Assembly: GCF_028283785.1 (NCBI RefSeq)
Contig: NZ_JAPWKB010000003.1
Coordinates: forward strand, 47,211-111,210
Length of the DNA stretch: 64,000 bases
Source: Paraburkholderia sp.
GTDB lineage: Bacteria > Pseudomonadota > Gammaproteobacteria > Burkholderiales > Burkholderiaceae
Reading direction: 5' to 3'
How positions within the stretch are numbered: position 1 is the first letter of the stretch; the number at the start of each line of letters is the position of its first letter. The position numbers and the translations under genes are program-made. Positions 27,291-35,373 of the stretch are shown piece by piece. The notes under the pieces are model-generated. The model saw nothing but the letters and a program-made list of their open reading frames with translations, searched no databases and was not told the DNA's origin.

Positions 27291-27383
27291 CAATAGGATT
27301 GCGCAGAATCGTCGTCAAGGTGGTGCTGCGATCGTTCTTCGCGACGTCGATGCCCACGTACCGACCTCTCTGGAGTTAACGCT

Positions 27384-28934
27384 ATGAACGGTGCAGAAAG
27401 TCTGTTGAAGTCGCTGGTGGCCAGCGACGTGGACGTATGTTTCGGCAATCCCGGCACATCGGAAATGCATTTCGTCGCGGCGCTCGATGCCGTGAAGACG
27501 ATGAGACCGGTCCTCGGTCTGCAGGAAAACGTCGTGACGGGCGCGGCCGACGGTTATGCGCGCATGGCGGGCAAGCCCGCCGCGACGCTGTTGCATCTCG
27601 GACCGGGGTTGGCGAACGGCCTGAGCAATCTGCATAACGCGCGGCGCGCTTCGAGCCCGATCGTCAATATCGTCGGCGACCACGCGTCGTCGCATGCGCG
27701 CTACGACGCGCCGCTCGCGTCGGACATCGCAGGATTCGCCCGTCCGGTATCCGACTGGGTGCACACGTCCACGAGCGCGCGCTCGGTAGGCGCGGATGCC
27801 GCGCGCGCCGTGCAGGCCGCGCGGTCTGCGCCCGGCTACATCTCGACGCTGATCCTGCCCGCCGACACAGCATGGGACACCGCCGACGAAGTCGCCGCCG
27901 CGCTGCCGGTCCAACCGCGCGCACACGCCGCAGATTCCGCTATCGACCGTGTTGCCGGCGCGTTGCGCCGAAACCGGAAAACCGTGCTGCTGGTACGCGG
28001 CGACGCGCTGCTGGGCGAAGCGCTGATTGCCGCAGGCAAAATCGCGGCGAAAACCGGCGCGCGACTTATATGCGACACGTTTGCCCCGCGCGTCGAACGC
28101 GGCGTCGGGCGCGTGCAGGTCGAGCGGCTTCCTTACTTCGGCGAGCACGCCGCCGCCTTTCTGGCCGGCACCGAACAGTTGATCCTGGTCGGCGCGCGTC
28201 CGCCTGTCAGCTTCTTCGCGTATCCGGACAAACCGAGCTGGCTGACACCCGACGGTTGCGAGATCACCGTACTGACGCATCCGCACGAGGACGGGCCCGC
28301 CGCTTTGTCGGCGTTGGTGGACGCACTGGATGCACGCGGCGCCGACGCGCGCATCAACCCGCGAGACGCCGTCATGTTGACGCTCGACGATCCGCTCGAC
28401 GCGAAAAACATTGCCCGGATCGTGGCGATGCATCTGCCGGCCAACGCGATCGTCGCCGACGAAGGCATCTCATCGACGCTGCCCCATTACGACGTGCTGA
28501 ACAACGCGGCGGCGCACGACTTTCTGAATCTGACGGGCGGCGCGATCGGCAGCATGATGGCGGTCTCGACCGGCGCGGCGATTGCTCGGCCGGACAGGAA
28601 GGTCGTCACGCTGGTCGGCGACGGCAGCGCGATGTACACCGTGCAGTCGCTGTGGACCCAGGCACGCGAGAACCTCGACATCGTCACGGTCGTATTTGCG
28701 AATCGCGGCTACAAGGTGCTCAACAACGAGTTGATCCGCGTGGGCGCGGAGTCGAATGGTCCGGCCGCGAAGGCGATGCTCGATCTCGGTACGCCCGCGT
28801 TGGACTGGCGCTCGATCGGCCAGGGACTGGGTGTCGCCACCACACGTGCTACGTCCCTTCGCGCGTTCGACGACGCGTTCGCGTCGTCGATGGCGCAGCG
28901 CGGTCCGCGTCTGATCGAGGCGGTGCTCGACTAG
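27384..28934 (+). CDS. Thiamine-diphosphate enzyme, acetolactate synthase/benzoylformate decarboxylase-like
   Basis: A 516-residue ThDP enzyme with all three domains: the pyrimidine-binding domain with catalytic glutamate 48 (LGLQENVVTGAADGYARMAG), a middle domain, and the PP-binding domain with the GDGSAMYTVQSLWTQARENL motif followed by the NRGYKVLNNE asparagine region. Annotation pipelines usually call such proteins 'acetolactate synthase large subunit', but it is short, has no regulatory-subunit gene and resembles MdlC-type decarboxylases, so a 2-keto-acid decarboxylase is as likely. LysR control suggests a catabolic role. Confidence 0.82.
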   Translation: MNGAESLLKSLVASDVDVCFGNPGTSEMHFVAALDAVKTMRPVLGLQENVVTGAADGYARMAGKPAATLLHLGPGLANGLSNLHNARRASSPIVNIVGDHASSHARYDAPLASDIAGFARPVSDWVHTSTSARSVGADAARAVQAARSAPGYISTLILPADTAWDTADEVAAALPVQPRAHAADSAIDRVAGALRRNRKTVLLVRGDALLGEALIAAGKIAAKTGARLICDTFAPRVERGVGRVQVERLPYFGEHAAAFLAGTEQLILVGARPPVSFFAYPDKPSWLTPDGCEITVLTHPHEDGPAALSALVDALDARGADARINPRDAVMLTLDDPLDAKNIARIVAMHLPANAIVADEGISSTLPHYDVLNNAAAHDFLNLTGGAIGSMMAVSTGAAIARPDRKVVTLVGDGSAMYTVQSLWTQARENLDIVTVVFANRGYKVLNNELIRVGAESNGPAAKAMLDLGTPALDWRSIGQGLGVATTRATSLRAFDDAFASSMAQRGPRLIEAVLD

Positions 28935-28956
28935 GCCGCCGCGGCGCTGCGCGAGA

Positions 28957-29184
28957 TCAGGATCGTCCGGTCGAACCGGACGATCTGCGTTCTGCGCGCA
29001 TCGCGCGCTCATAGACGATCAGCCCGCCGAAAATCACGCCCGCCGAGACGCTGGTCACGCCGCTGAAATCGACCAGACCCAATGCCCAGCCTTGCGCCGC
29101 GACGCAGATCCACACCGTCGCGACCAGTCCGCACCATCCGGAGTTTCAGCACGCGCGCCGCGTCAGTCGTATCGGGCGCCGAGG
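28957..29184 (-). pseudogene. Remnant of a small membrane protein, probably frameshifted
   Basis: Directly after the esterase stop, one frame encodes a soluble start (DTTDAARVLKL). After a one-base shift near 29140 another frame encodes a clean membrane segment pair (GLVATVWICVAAQGWALGLV, then GVTSVSAGVIFGGLIVYERA) ending at TGA 28959-28957. In that second frame a stop codon sits at 29148-29146 and no good start follows. Joined, they would give about 75 residues with two helices. I read this as a decayed or sequencing-disrupted gene; an intact short gene with an unusual start is the alternative. Confidence 0.4.
28961..28985. terminator. Hairpin downstream of the ThDP-enzyme gene
   Basis: An 11-bp perfect stem GATCGTCCGGT / ACCGGACGATC closes a 3-base loop, 27 bases after the stop of the ThDP-enzyme gene. 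There is no T run on either strand, so termination efficiency is uncertain. It also overlaps the last codons of the membrane-protein remnant. Confidence 0.5.
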
Positions 29185-30513
29185 TTACGCGTGATGCCGG
29201 AAAATCCACGCGCGGATCGGCTCGATCGTGTAAGCAATGCGCCACGTGTTGCGGTGTCCGGCTGCTCCCGCTGCGGATTGCCCTGGCGGGATCACCGTGC
29301 CTTTGCGGAAAGCGACGTAGTTGACCGGACTTCCGTCGGCGTCGATCTTTGCGAACGCCGTTTCGAATTCCTTCGGCGTCCACGTTCCGTCCCACACCGC
29401 GCGACTCACTTTCGCACCCTGCTTTTCCAGCTCGGCCGTAATCGCGTTTTCACCGGGCCACGCCTTGTCGTCATCCTGCGAGACCAGAATCCAGAGCTTC
29501 TGCCGCGCAAGCGGCTTCACCAGCGCGGGATCCCACTGACCGGCCACCAGAAACGACGCGGCGAAGAAGTCCGGGTACTTGATGTCCATCGCGATCGACA
29601 TCATGCAGCCGCCCGATTGCCCGGTCGTGTACATGCGTTTGCGGTCGATGCTGTATCGCCGCGCCAGCATCTCGATCAGATCGATCGTGGTGTCCAGCAT
29701 CGCGGACGTATGGGAATCGTCGTCGGTGATGATTTCCGCATATTGCGGCGCCAGCACGAAGCACGGACGCTCGGCCTGATCCTGCGGACTCGCCCACGCC
29801 ACCGCGCCCAGCCCCTGAAACAGCGTCGTGCGCGTCACGTCGCTGGTCGCGCCGGCATCGTGCATGAACAGCACGAGCGGATACGACCGGCTCGCGTCAT
29901 AGTCCTTCGGCACGAACAGGTTGTACCGCAGCAACTTGCCCGTCTTCGGATCGTGAAACGCCAGTTGGCGGAACGCATCGACGATCAGGTTGCTGACTGC
30001 CGTGGTCGGAAGCGGCGCCGCCCCGCGTGCAACAACCGACGCCTTTGCGTCGCGATAGACCGTGTCATACACCGGAATATCGCCGGCCTTCCCCGGCCCG
30101 TGGCCGCCTGCCTGCGGCTGCGCTTTCGGCTGCGGTTGCTTTTGCGGCTGCATTTGCACATGCTGCGCGAGGCTGGCATTGGCGTCGTCCGGCGATAGCG
30201 TGACGATAACGAAACGCCCCGTTGCGGCCCGGCTGGCGGGATCGACCGAAGTACCCGGAAATACACCCGTCACGTGACGCCCTTCGACCGTGAAATCGTT
30301 CGCGGACAATGTCGCGGCATCGACCGGCGCATCGTATTCGACGGCAACCGCGATCAGACGGATTCCGTCGCCGAAAACCTGCGTCACCGCCGTGGCTTTC
30401 CGCGCGCGCGGCGCAGCACGATTGCTGCGCGCGAAAGCGGGCACGCTGACGGCACAGAGTGCGCCGACGGCGGCACTCATCACCAGGAAATCCCGGCGTG
30501 TTTGCATCTTCAT
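29185..30513 (-). CDS. Tat-exported alpha/beta hydrolase (esterase/prolyl-oligopeptidase-like)
   Basis: A 442-residue precursor with a twin-arginine signal (TRRDFLVMSAAVGAL, cleaved after AFA). Residues about 45-115 form an Ig-like beta domain; a Gln/Pro/Lys linker (QPQKQPQPKAQPQ) follows, then an alpha/beta hydrolase with strand LVLFMHDAGA and nucleophile elbow TTGQSGGCM (Ser300). This 'Ig-like plus peptidase S9/esterase' layout is seen in carbohydrate- and polyester-acting esterases. It begins six bases after a ceramidase-like gene, in one operon. The ester it cleaves is unknown. Confidence 0.8.
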   Translation of the reverse strand: MKMQTRRDFLVMSAAVGALCAVSVPAFARSNRAAPRARKATAVTQVFGDGIRLIAVAVEYDAPVDAATLSANDFTVEGRHVTGVFPGTSVDPASRAATGRFVIVTLSPDDANASLAQHVQMQPQKQPQPKAQPQAGGHGPGKAGDIPVYDTVYRDAKASVVARGAAPLPTTAVSNLIVDAFRQLAFHDPKTGKLLRYNLFVPKDYDASRSYPLVLFMHDAGATSDVTRTTLFQGLGAVAWASPQDQAERPCFVLAPQYAEIITDDDSHTSAMLDTTIDLIEMLARRYSIDRKRMYTTGQSGGCMMSIAMDIKYPDFFAASFLVAGQWDPALVKPLARQKLWILVSQDDDKAWPGENAITAELEKQGAKVSRAVWDGTWTPKEFETAFAKIDADGSPVNYVAFRKGTVIPPGQSAAGAAGHRNTWRIAYTIEPIRAWIFRHHA

Positions 30514-30519
30514 TCTGTT

Positions 30520-31893
30520 TCAACTCCCTGCGTTCTTGAGCTTCTTTAGCGCGGTGACGATCCCGTCGGCCGCTGTTTCGGCGGCACCTTTGGCGAAGGG
30601 CGAACTCCGCGCCTCGTAAGTGAAACGGTCGTAGCTTTGCGCGTCGGGCATGTACTTGGCCGCGCCATCGACCATCGTCGCAACCAGCGTCTGCGGATAA
30701 GGCGAGCGTGCGCGGATGCGCGCGCCGATGCTTGCCGCGAGTTCCGGCTGAACACCCACCAGCGTGATGCCACCGATCCTCATCAGCACGACGGGCACGG
30801 CAGTTTTCGCACCGGGCCGATAGTCGAAAGACGTGACCGGGCCGACCGGTGCATTGCGCGGCGAGAACGCTTGCGATGTCACGTCCACGGTCTCGCGCCG
30901 TACGTCGAGCACGGTGGATCGCTCGGGCGTCACCGTGTTCGCGACGCGGACCACCTCCGCGCCAAGCCTTTCGCCGAGCTTATCGACGAGGTCGAAACCC
31001 GCGTCGTGCAGATCGACACGTCCAACGCTGCCGTCCGGATTGACGACATGGCGGTTGGCCTGAAATAACGGCGCCTGGTCGCCCGCCGCGCCGACCAGAA
31101 ACAGCGCCACGGCGTCGGATCCGTAATGGGCCTCGACATGTCGCGCCGCTGCGCCTGCAAGGTCGGCGGTGATCAGGCGAGCACCGTCGGCCGTTTTCGA
31201 GCCGTCCATGATCGAAGCCTGCACGGCGACGTTCATCAGGATCGCCAGCGGCTTGCCGTTCATCGCGTCGATGCGCACCACGCCGACATGCGGATCGGCG
31301 AAGCCCGCGTCGTCGGCACCCAGCCACCAGCCGTTCGCCGTCCGCACATCGCGATTGACGCCGACCTCGCTGCGGCCTGAACCGAAGCCCACGCGCGCGG
31401 GCTGCAATGCCGACACGGCCTGCGCCGACGCCGCGCGCATCGCCACGTCGAACGCGGCGAGGATCGCGTCGTTCTTTGCGAGATCGGTGCCGGCCGGGAC
31501 GTGGTCCACCGGAAACACATGCGGCGCCGAAAACGTGTGGCTCGCGCAGACGATCGTCCGCTCGGCCGGAACGCCCGCGACCGCCGACAGAATGGCCTTC
31601 GCGCTGGCCACCATCGCGTCCGACATCGACGTCACGTCGATCACGACAATGCCGGTCCGCCCGCCGCCGTCGTCCAGCACCAGCACTCGGGTCGCGAGCG
31701 GATCGTGCTGCGCCGTGAATCCGTCCACCGGAAACAGGCCAGGCGGAAACACGACGTCCGCCTGCCCCGCGCCCGCCTGCAACGACGATGCGTGCACCGA
31801 CGACGCCGACGCTGCCAATGCACCGCCCGATGTGAACAATGCGGCGACACCGGTACCCAGCGCCGCTAACAGAAACGCTCTTCTCGACTGCAT
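30520..31893 (-). CDS. Tat-exported neutral ceramidase-like hydrolase
   Basis: A 457-residue precursor with a Tat-like signal (SRRAFLLAALGTGVAALFTS and on to ALA). The mature part starts QAGAGQADVVFP and has VIDVTSMSD, CASHTFSAPH and ITADLAGAAARHVEAHYG, the layout of the neutral/alkaline ceramidase N-terminal domain. The usual THTHSAPG metal/active-site stretch is altered to SHTFSAPH. Members cleave amides of lipids, but many bacterial relatives have no proved substrate. It sits eight bases after the methyltransferase gene and six before the esterase. Confidence 0.75.
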   Translation of the reverse strand: MQSRRAFLLAALGTGVAALFTSGGALAASASSVHASSLQAGAGQADVVFPPGLFPVDGFTAQHDPLATRVLVLDDGGGRTGIVVIDVTSMSDAMVASAKAILSAVAGVPAERTIVCASHTFSAPHVFPVDHVPAGTDLAKNDAILAAFDVAMRAASAQAVSALQPARVGFGSGRSEVGVNRDVRTANGWWLGADDAGFADPHVGVVRIDAMNGKPLAILMNVAVQASIMDGSKTADGARLITADLAGAAARHVEAHYGSDAVALFLVGAAGDQAPLFQANRHVVNPDGSVGRVDLHDAGFDLVDKLGERLGAEVVRVANTVTPERSTVLDVRRETVDVTSQAFSPRNAPVGPVTSFDYRPGAKTAVPVVLMRIGGITLVGVQPELAASIGARIRARSPYPQTLVATMVDGAAKYMPDAQSYDRFTYEARSSPFAKGAAETAADGIVTALKKLKNAGS

Positions 31894-31901
31894 GCGTGGC
31901 C

Positions 31902-32561
31902 TTATGCGATCTTCAGCGCGAGTTCCGTGCCGCGCTTGATGGGTATCGTGACGGAGATAAAGCCATTGGCCGGATCACGGATGTAGTCGAGGAAATCCGG
32001 CTCTGCGTTGTCGTTCATCACGTAGCCGCCGACCCGCAACTGCGGCGCGACGATCTCGATGATCTGACGCGCGAGCGACGCACCATCGGCGACGGGCCAA
32101 CCGTCGATCAGCGCGAAGTCGATCGGGCCGCCGAGATCGCGGAGCGTCTCGCGCGCATCGCCGACGCGGATATCGGCGTAATCGGCCAGCCCTGCATCGG
32201 TCAGATTGCGGCGCGCGACGTCCACTTTCGCCGGCACGAACTCCGAACCGATCACGAGCCCGCCGCCGTTGTCACGAACGGCGGCAGCGAAATACAGTGC
32301 GGACATCCCCACCGACGTTGCAAAATCGACCACCCGTTTCGCCCCCAAGCCCCGGCACAGCAGATAGATCAGGTTGCCCTGGTCGGGATGGATCGAAAAA
32401 CCGTATTCCGCGAACGCTTCCGGATCTTTCCCGACCGGGCCGTCGAAAGCCTCGCGCGGCGGAAAACGCCGTGATGCGTTCATGCGTGCAATCACGTCCA
32501 GAACGCGGGCGTCCTGAATCGGGTTCGGTCCGGTGCCTTGCGTTACGATTTCTCGCGACAT
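31902..32561 (-). CDS. Class I SAM-dependent O-methyltransferase
   Basis: A 219-residue protein from ATG 32561, chosen because AAGGAG is eight bases upstream; the ATG at 32567 is too close to it. The SAM-binding glycine motif is replaced by VVDFATSVGMSALYFAAAVR, followed by the acidic strand GLVIGSEFVPAKVDVARRNL and the DFALIDGWP strand typical of catechol/caffeoyl-type O-methyltransferases. No signal peptide. It is first in an operon with two exported hydrolases, divergent from a TetR gene. Substrate unknown. Confidence 0.8.
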   Translation of the reverse strand: MSREIVTQGTGPNPIQDARVLDVIARMNASRRFPPREAFDGPVGKDPEAFAEYGFSIHPDQGNLIYLLCRGLGAKRVVDFATSVGMSALYFAAAVRDNGGGLVIGSEFVPAKVDVARRNLTDAGLADYADIRVGDARETLRDLGGPIDFALIDGWPVADGASLARQIIEIVAPQLRVGGYVMNDNAEPDFLDYIRDPANGFISVTIPIKRGTELALKIA

Positions 32562-32672
32562 GCTCATGCTCCTTGCTGGATAGATGAGCGTGGCGGCCGG
32601 TCGCACAGCGTGCGTCGAGCCAGAGCCGTACGACAGACACCACGCCCGGCAGGCGATCGGGTCATCGCCAAA

Positions 32673-32693
32673 ATGGTACTTTCACCGTACCAT
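32673..32693. promoter_or_regulatory. Probable TetR operator between the methyltransferase operon and tetR
   Basis: Perfect 7-bp arms ATGGTAC (32673-32679) and GTACCAT (32687-32693) flank seven bases. It lies about 45 bp before the TetR start and 110 bp before the divergent methyltransferase start, so it can control both. Confidence 0.7.
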
Positions 32694-32738
32694 AAATATC
32701 CCACGTACATGTTTCAGGCGTTAACGCAGGAGAAGCGA

Positions 32739-33404
32739 ATGAAAGATACGGCGTCGACCGTCGCTCAAAAGCGCGGACGGCCGAGAGTGATCGCAGACGC
32801 GGATCGCAGGCTCGCCATCATCAGGGGCGCGTCCGACGCGTTCCTCGAACTCGGATTCGCGGGCACGACCACGGCCGTGGTCGCCGCCAGGGCGAAGGTC
32901 TCCAAGCGCTCGATCTACGAGACGTTCGCGAATAAAACCGAGCTGTTCGCGGCGGTGATCCGCGAGCACCAGAATCTGATCGTCGATCTGCCGCGTCCCG
33001 ATGCCGAAAAAGGCACGATCCTCGACATCCTGATCAGGATTTTCCGGCTCGACGTCGATGACGACGCCGAGTACGCGCGCGAAGCGATCCTGAATCTGAT
33101 CGTGCGCGAGTCGGTGCTGTTTCCCGAGTTGTCCGATTACCTGTACGAGAACGAGGTGATCCGTTCGCGGGAATTGCTGGTCGCGTGGCTGCAACTGGAA
33201 ACGCGAAACGGCCGGATACCGGCTCACGACCCGATGGTGTGCGCGGGCATGCTGATGGATATCGTCTTCGGTGCGCTGTTGCCGCGAAGACGGCTGCGGG
33301 AACGACCGGATCGGGATCGCCGCACCGCGCACATCACGGCGCGGCTCGCGATTTTCCTGCGCGGCATCGGCGTGCGCGCGCGTGAGGTGAAGACGAAGTC
33401 TTAG
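32739..33404 (+). CDS. TetR/AcrR-family regulator
   Basis: A 221-residue TetR protein from ATG 32739, with GCAGGAGA upstream. The DNA-binding domain is residues about 20-66 (ADRRLAIIRGASDAFLELGF, VVAARAKVSKRSIYETFANK); the C-terminal helical domain is the AefR-like type. The longer open frame upstream covers the operator and is not coding. It likely represses the divergent methyltransferase-hydrolase operon. Confidence 0.9.
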   Translation: MKDTASTVAQKRGRPRVIADADRRLAIIRGASDAFLELGFAGTTTAVVAARAKVSKRSIYETFANKTELFAAVIREHQNLIVDLPRPDAEKGTILDILIRIFRLDVDDDAEYAREAILNLIVRESVLFPELSDYLYENEVIRSRELLVAWLQLETRNGRIPAHDPMVCAGMLMDIVFGALLPRRRLRERPDRDRRTAHITARLAIFLRGIGVRAREVKTKS

Positions 33405-33418
33405 CGCGCGTTACGGGC

Positions 33419-34240
33419 CTAGCGCCGTCGCCACATCAGATAGAAACTCGACACCACCACGACGGTCAGAAAGTACGAAACGATCAGCACGGCTATCTTG
33501 ACGCCGGCGAATTCGGAGGCGACCACCAGCGCAATCCCGACATGCCGGGTCGCGCAGGCGATCGCCAACGCCGTGCGGTCATCGGCATTCGGGCCGCCGA
33601 GCCACTGGCCGATGGCCAACGCGAACACCATCAGCGCCACGAGTGCCAGCACTCCGAGCCAGCTCAGCGCCATCAGCAACTGCCAGTGAAGCGCGACCAG
33701 CAAGATACCCGCCACGGCCAGCACGATGCCGGCAATCGTGATCAGCCGGTCGGACAGCTGTTCCGCGCGTGCCGGAAACACCGCACGCAGCACCATGCCG
33801 ATCGCGACGGGTAGCAGAATCGCTTTGGCGATCGTCAGCAGGACCGTGGTGACGGGGAGCTCGATCGCGACATCGAAATAAGCGGCCAGCAGCGCAACCC
33901 ACAGCGGCACCGCAACGATCGCCACCAGCGACGACGTGACCAGCAGGCTGAAGATGTATTCCTGGCTATCCAGTTTCTTGAGCTTTTTCGGCAGTAGCGG
34001 CGCGCCCGACGACACGGCGAGCACCAGCAACGCAGCCTTGACGCCGCTGTCGATAGGCAGGATCAGCACGAGCGCCAGCGCGACCAGGGGAACCAGCAGA
34101 TACATCGCCGCGAGCGACCGCAGTAATAACCGCGGCCGTCGCCACAGATACGTCAGGTCGGCGGGCGCGGTTGCGGCGCCCACGGAAACGATCGTCACGA
34201 CGACCGACACCTTCAGCAGAGTCAACAGGATTTCAGTCAC
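33419..34240 (-). CDS. Bile-acid:sodium-symporter-like (BASS family) membrane transporter
   Basis: A 273-residue integral membrane protein from GTG 34240 with AAAGG upstream. About nine to ten helices are visible. The segment AALLVLAVSSGAPLLPKKLK and the C-terminal ATRHVGIALVVASEFAG, with its conserved helix-break glycine/arginine, fit the BASS/Acr3-like fold. The substrate is probably an organic anion, unknown. It converges on the TetR gene and is 147 bp downstream of a DUF202 gene. Confidence 0.7.
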   Translation of the reverse strand: MTEILLTLLKVSVVVTIVSVGAATAPADLTYLWRRPRLLLRSLAAMYLLVPLVALALVLILPIDSGVKAALLVLAVSSGAPLLPKKLKKLDSQEYIFSLLVTSSLVAIVAVPLWVALLAAYFDVAIELPVTTVLLTIAKAILLPVAIGMVLRAVFPARAEQLSDRLITIAGIVLAVAGILLVALHWQLLMALSWLGVLALVALMVFALAIGQWLGGPNADDRTALAIACATRHVGIALVVASEFAGVKIAVLIVSYFLTVVVVSSFYLMWRRR

Positions 34241-34387
34241 GACACGGGCACCTTTTCTATTGAAACCACGCACGGCAGTCGTGCGAATGTCCGTAACGGA
34301 TGAACGCGTTCCCGCCCGACTGGCCGGCACCGAACGCGCGCGCAGTCGCCCTCGTTCCGACCGTAACCGCCGGGTCGGTCCGTTGGC

Positions 34388-34795
34388 TTAAAGCAGTCTG
34401 ATGATGATGCTAAGAAAGACGAAACTGCCCGACAGGGTCATGACCAGCGCGATAAAAAAAGCCGGTCGCCAGACGCTGACGCGTTGATAGCCCGCCACCT
34501 TGACGATGCTTCGCCAGTATTCGAGCGTGCCGAGCACCATCGACACCGTGCCCATTCCCGTGAGGAACAGACCGACCGATCGAGGACTGTTGGGATGCGC
34601 CAGATGAACACCGGCATCGGTAAAGCCCTGAAGCACCTTGTAGATCGTAAAGCCGAAACTGATCATCGACAGCGCGGTGCGAACCCATGCCATCAGCGTA
34701 CGGTCGGCGGCCATGACCGTGCGCGTCGCCGCGAGATCGGTGCGGTCTCCTGCTAACTGGTCCGACGTGCGTGCGGGTGCCGATGCATGTGCCAC
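34388..34795 (-). CDS. DUF202 (YidH-like) membrane protein
   Basis: 135 residues from GTG 34795, with GGAGA eight bases upstream; the longer ATG frame at 34903 is Arg/Ser-rich and not protein-like. The domain shows its hallmark AADRTLMAWVRTALSMISFG first helix, then two further helices. DUF202 proteins are small inner-membrane proteins of unknown function in proteobacteria; some eukaryotic relatives are in vacuolar transporter complexes. Distance from neighbours gives no clear partner. Confidence 0.85.
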   Translation of the reverse strand: MAHASAPARTSDQLAGDRTDLAATRTVMAADRTLMAWVRTALSMISFGFTIYKVLQGFTDAGVHLAHPNSPRSVGLFLTGMGTVSMVLGTLEYWRSIVKVAGYQRVSVWRPAFFIALVMTLSGSFVFLSIIIRLL

Positions 34796-35332
34796 GCGAT
34801 TCTCCGTTGAGTCCGATGCACCTGTTGGGGGAAGCGTCGATCGACCACGATGCGAACTAAATCGTGCACGAGCGGAACCCAGCGTTTTACGCGCCAACGT
34901 CAATCTAGTTCACCGCCACGCCGATTGCGAGAATTTCTCTCGTGTATCGAAACCGTTATTCCACCGGGTAATACATTGAAGCGGCAAACGGCTCATCCGG
35001 AAACATCAATGCCGTCAATTTCAGGGATAGAAAACGACGGCGGCTGAATTTCATTCCTGTAAATAAAAAGGTAAGCGTCACTTTAAAACGCGATTTTCGA
35101 CTGATATTCCATTACGCTTTACCGCTACTACGCGCGCGCAAGCGCTTGAGCCGTCACACCAGCAGATTCGCACGCTGCGTTTAAATCGCAGTAAAAGCAA
35201 ATTGCGTTTGCTTTCCCGACACAAGGTTACTTAAATACCCACCACGTGTGTAATTGCGAAACGCGCTGTGTACTTTTCAGAAAAATGACTTCCCTGTCAC
35301 CGTAAGATTCGCGGCGCAAAACAATCGGCGCC
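34796..35332. other. AT-rich intergenic region upstream of the sulfatase cluster
   Basis: This region of more than 500 bp between divergent genes is much more AT-rich than the surroundings. It holds the promoter of the sulfatase-maturase gene and probably that of the DUF202 gene. A perfect 8-bp inverted repeat is at 35194-35214. No gene was recognised. Confidence 0.55.
35194..35214. promoter_or_regulatory. Inverted repeat, possible activator site upstream of a sigma-54 promoter
   Basis: AAAGCAAA (35194-35201) and TTTGCTTT (35207-35214) form a perfect inverted repeat around five bases. It lies about 120-140 bp upstream of the -24/-12 element at 35333, the distance usual for enhancer-binding activators. 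Confidence 0.5.
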
Positions 35333-35348
35333 TGGCAATATCCTTGCA
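35333..35348 (+). promoter_or_regulatory. Sigma-54 (-24/-12) promoter
   Basis: TGGCAATATCCTTGCA has the GG and GC doublets with ten bases between and matches TGGCA-N6-TTGCA almost fully. It is 25 bases upstream of the sulfatase-maturase ATG at 35374, so this promoter should drive the cluster. No enhancer-binding protein gene is in the window. Confidence 0.75.
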
Positions 35349-35373
35349 CGTCGAGATTAAGGGGTGATCGCAA

